Assembly (NCBI GenBank): GCA_002390745.1
Contig: DGQK01000015.1
Span: 125,596 to 142,947 of the forward strand
Source: Bacteroidetes bacterium UBA4416
Lineage (GTDB): Bacteria > Bacteroidota > Bacteroidia > B-17B0 > Aurantibacillaceae
DNA: 17,352 nt
Direction: 5' to 3'
The position numbers and the translations under genes are program-made. The notes below the pieces were generated by a model that did not search any database, was not told where the DNA came from, and saw nothing but the letters and a program-made list of their open reading frames with translations. Of the stretch, positions 15,215-17,352 are shown one piece after another. The stretch's first letter is position 1; each line of letters opens with the position of its first letter.

Positions 15215-15580
15215 AGAGCAGTTTTATTCAGTGTATGGGACACCCCTAAAAAGGTATGAATTTTTTTTTACTAATAAAAATCCGGCTGATGTTTTTTTGA
15301 TGGAGTAAAGCTCATTTGATGTGTTTATAGCGTAAGGGATAGAGCGATTTGGTTGAGCTCCGTGATGAAGAGCATCGTCATCAAGAGCGAGTCGTGACAG
15401 CCCGGCCCGAAGGGTACGCCCGGATGAATTTATTGGATGTCACGTAAAAGCACGAATCACAATAGAGTGGATAGCCGGAGTTCCTTTCCCATCAATGGTT
15501 TTAGGAGATTCATCGTTTTAACGTTCATATCCGTTCGAATTATTTTTTTCAAAAAAAATACAGGCGAATAAAAATCTTTG
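15215..15580. other. Gene-free interval upstream of the fusA leader
   Basis: No reading frame is credible here. Besides a weak esterase promoter (TACCTTTT on the minus strand at 15256-15249), the notable structure is a 7-bp inverted repeat, CGTGACA (15393-15399) and TGTCACG (15438-15444). It encloses a GC-rich stretch with its own CCC-GAA-GGG hairpin near 15407-15413. This GC-rich patch stands out from the AT-rich surroundings and could be a scattered palindromic element. AT-rich DNA from 15536 to 15580 precedes the leader promoter. Confidence 0.4.
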
Positions 15581-15783
15581 TACATTTGCCGCATCAAATC
15601 GTCTTGATTTGGAAGAAAACAAACTTGTGAGAACACAAATCCGCATACGCGCTGTTTCCTAATCCAATCACCAAAACCCCGGTGATTGGCGAGAATCCCA
15701 TTGTCTGAAACATTTTACTGAGCAGTCCTGTAAGGAAAGGGCTTTCCCGGCCTGATCGGTTCACCATCATTACTTTTTAAATT
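15581..15783 (+). promoter_or_regulatory. Promoter and structured 5' leader of the EF-G gene
   Basis: TACATTTG (15581-15588) is an exact -7 box, although I see no matching -33. The resulting leader of about 190 nt contains four consecutive inverted repeats. These are CAAATC/GATTTG (15595-15611), TTGTG/CACAA (15625-15638), CCAATCACC/GGTGATTGG (15664-15689, perfect 9 bp with an 8-nt loop), and GGAAAG/CTTTCC (15734-15747). No small reading frame with an ATG occurs in it. The density of hairpins suggests post-transcriptional control, but the leader matches no riboswitch class I know. Confidence 0.5.
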
Positions 15784-17352
15784 ATGAAAAATCTTTCTAT
15801 CATTAGAAATATAGGAATCGTCGCGCATATAGATTCGGGTAAAACAACCTTAACGGAGCGCATATTGTATTACACCGGTGTCAATCATAAGATCGGAGAA
15901 GTTCATGATGGCAATACCACCATGGACCATACCAAACAGGAACGCGAGCGCGGCATCACCATTACCTCCGCAGCCACGCGCTGCGAGTGGAAAGGCGCAG
16001 AGATCAGCATCATCGACACACCGGGCCACGTCGACTTTACCGTAGAGGTAAACCGTTCCCTGCGTGTGCTGGACGGCCTGGTATTCTTGTTCTCGGCGGT
16101 TGACGGCGTCGAGCCGCAATCAGAAACGAACTGGCGCCTGGCGAATGAGTACAACGTTAGCCGCCTGGCCTTCGTGAATAAGATGGACCGCACGGGAGCT
16201 GATTTTATGAAGGTGGTGGAAGACATTCGCGAAAAGCTGAATGCCAACGCCATTGCAATACAGCTGCCAATCGGCGCCGAAGAACACTTCGAAGGATTGA
16301 TAGACCTCGTGCAGATGAAGGCCGTCCGCCAGAGTGGAGATATGGGTGTTTACATCGACGTGGGAGAAATTCCTCCGGAGTTAATGGCTCAGGCTGAATC
16401 GATGAGAACGCATATGATCGAAGCCTTATGTGATAGTGACCCGCGCCTGATGGAGAAGTATGTGAACGATGAGGAGATCGGGGCGGAAGACATCATGGCG
16501 GCTTTACGAAAAGGCTGTCTGGAAAATACCGTCGTCCCTGTGCTTTGCGGCTCGGCTTTTAAAAACAAAGGAGTGCAGATCCTGCTCGACCAGGTGGTGG
16601 CCTTATTGCCAAGCCCCCTGGATAAAGGCAATGATGTGAACAGCCCTTTTGTAGGATTGATCTTCAAAGTGGTGGCCGATAAGCACGGGAAGCTCGCTTA
16701 CCTCAGGCTTTACAAAGGTCATGTAAAAACGGGCGACTTTGTGTTGAACGCCATTACCGGGGAAAGCGAACGGATATCGAGGATCTACCAGATGCATGCC
16801 AATGCGAAGAACAGCGTGGACGTGGCCTATGCAGGGGATATCGTTGCCGTCGTAGGAACGAAGGAGTCGAAAACAGGCCATACCTTGTGTGATGTGCGTC
16901 ATCCGGAGGTGCTGGAATCGATGAACTTCCCCGATCCGGTGATCTCGGTAGCCATTGAGCCTAAAACACAGGCCGATTATGAAAAGATCGCCTTTGCCTT
17001 GTCGCGGCTTGCGGAAGAAGATCCGACCTTCCTTGTGAAGAGCGATGCTGAGCTTGGGCAAACCATCATCAGCGGCATGGGCGAACTGCACCTCGATATT
17101 AAGATCGACTTGCTGAAAACCGATCACGGCGTGGAAGTGCGTAAGGGCACACCTAAGGTAGCTTACAAGGAACGTTTGGCGAATACCGCGACGCATAGCG
17201 AAAGGTTCATCAAGCAAACCGGGGGAAGCGGCAAATATGCCGTGATCCATTTTGAGATGGGGCCGGGTGATGAAGGCCGCGAAGGGCTTGAGTTCATCAA
17301 CGACATCAGCGGCGGTGTGATTCCTAAGGAATTTATTCCCGCGGTGGAGAAG
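15784..17352 (+). CDS. fusA: Elongation factor G family GTPase (partial, possibly a paralogue)
   Basis: The first 523 codons are present, and the frame is open at the window edge. EF-G drives translocation on the ribosome. The GTPase motifs are intact: G1 AHIDSGKT (14-21), G2 RGITIT (56-61), G3 DTPGH with catalytic His82 (78-82), G4 NKMD (132-135), G5 GSA (256-258). Domain II follows (about 285-385). Domain III holds MGELHLDIKIDLL (about 436-448), and domain IV begins with KQTGGSGKYA. Compared with the usual Bacteroidota EF-G that I recall, it has HIDSGKTTLT instead of HIDAGKTTTT and a shortened segment after residue 178. It also lacks rpsL-rpsG directly upstream, so it may be a second copy. 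The downstream neighbour is unseen. Confidence 0.9.
   Translation, partial: MKNLSIIRNIGIVAHIDSGKTTLTERILYYTGVNHKIGEVHDGNTTMDHTKQERERGITITSAATRCEWKGAEISIIDTPGHVDFTVEVNRSLRVLDGLVFLFSAVDGVEPQSETNWRLANEYNVSRLAFVNKMDRTGADFMKVVEDIREKLNANAIAIQLPIGAEEHFEGLIDLVQMKAVRQSGDMGVYIDVGEIPPELMAQAESMRTHMIEALCDSDPRLMEKYVNDEEIGAEDIMAALRKGCLENTVVPVLCGSAFKNKGVQILLDQVVALLPSPLDKGNDVNSPFVGLIFKVVADKHGKLAYLRLYKGHVKTGDFVLNAITGESERISRIYQMHANAKNSVDVAYAGDIVAVVGTKESKTGHTLCDVRHPEVLESMNFPDPVISVAIEPKTQADYEKIAFALSRLAEEDPTFLVKSDAELGQTIISGMGELHLDIKIDLLKTDHGVEVRKGTPKVAYKERLANTATHSERFIKQTGGSGKYAVIHFEMGPGDEGREGLEFINDISGGVIPKEFIPAVEK

Noticed and set aside
15581..15783. Known riboswitch or ribosomal-protein leader class before fusA
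   Set aside because: I could not match conserved motifs of any class I know; only the hairpins themselves are supported.

Overview
The window looks like a chromosomal segment of a Bacteroidota bacterium of moderate GC content. Three things point there. It carries a type IX secretion lipoprotein of the PorW/SprE family. Its F0 ATP synthase subunit a has the long, signal-peptide-bearing N-terminal extension seen in this phylum. Several genes are preceded by the Bacteroidota -7 box TAnnTTTG, with little Shine-Dalgarno signal. I cannot place it below phylum; Cytophagales or Chitinophagales would be a guess.

Layout. (1) 1-2560, minus strand: the F0 part of the ATP synthase operon in the order atpB-atpE-atpF-atpH, with atpH cut by the window edge and a 12-bp stem-loop between atpE and atpF. 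(2) 2561-2978: non-coding, with an atpB promoter. (3) 2979-3854 minus: a membrane-anchored M23 peptidase, divergent from porW/sprE (3922-6561 plus). Porw/sprE is followed on the plus strand by a bactofilin, atpZ (overlapping the bactofilin by 41 nt) and a four-helix AtpI-like protein. The whole 2.6-7.8 kb block points away from atpB. A single inversion would restore the porW-bactofilin-atpZ-atpI-atpBEFH order that I recall from other Bacteroidota. (4) 7881-9092 plus: an exported C1 (bleomycin hydrolase-like) cysteine peptidase with its own promoter and an intrinsic terminator. (5) 9105-9511: a non-coding cluster of 34-bp repeats and palindromes, including a duplicated 3' tail of the next gene. 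(6) 9561-10220 minus: a DtxR/MntR-family metal-dependent repressor with a perfect palindrome over its own promoter. (7) 10350-14357 minus: a three-gene phosphosignalling cassette. In transcription order it holds a tandem (double) SiaB-like kinase, a SiaC-like phospho-acceptor and a TPR-transmembrane-SpoIIE/PP2C phosphatase (SiaA analogue), with no diguanylate cyclase. (8) 14504-15214 minus: an exported alpha/beta-hydrolase esterase. (9) 15215-15783: a gene-free stretch ending in a structured leader of about 190 nt. (10) 15784 to the end, plus: the first 523 codons of an EF-G family GTPase that is not preceded by rpsL-rpsG and may be a paralogue.

The genes join into three functional groups: energy conversion (F0 ATP synthase plus AtpZ/AtpI), cell envelope and secretion (M23, PorW/SprE, bactofilin), and partner-switch-like signalling (SiaB2-SiaC-SiaA-like). 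The most noteworthy items are the Sia-type cassette with its duplicated kinase, the repeat cluster that has copied the dtxR tail, the putative DtxR operator, and the inferred inversion that split the ATP synthase locus.
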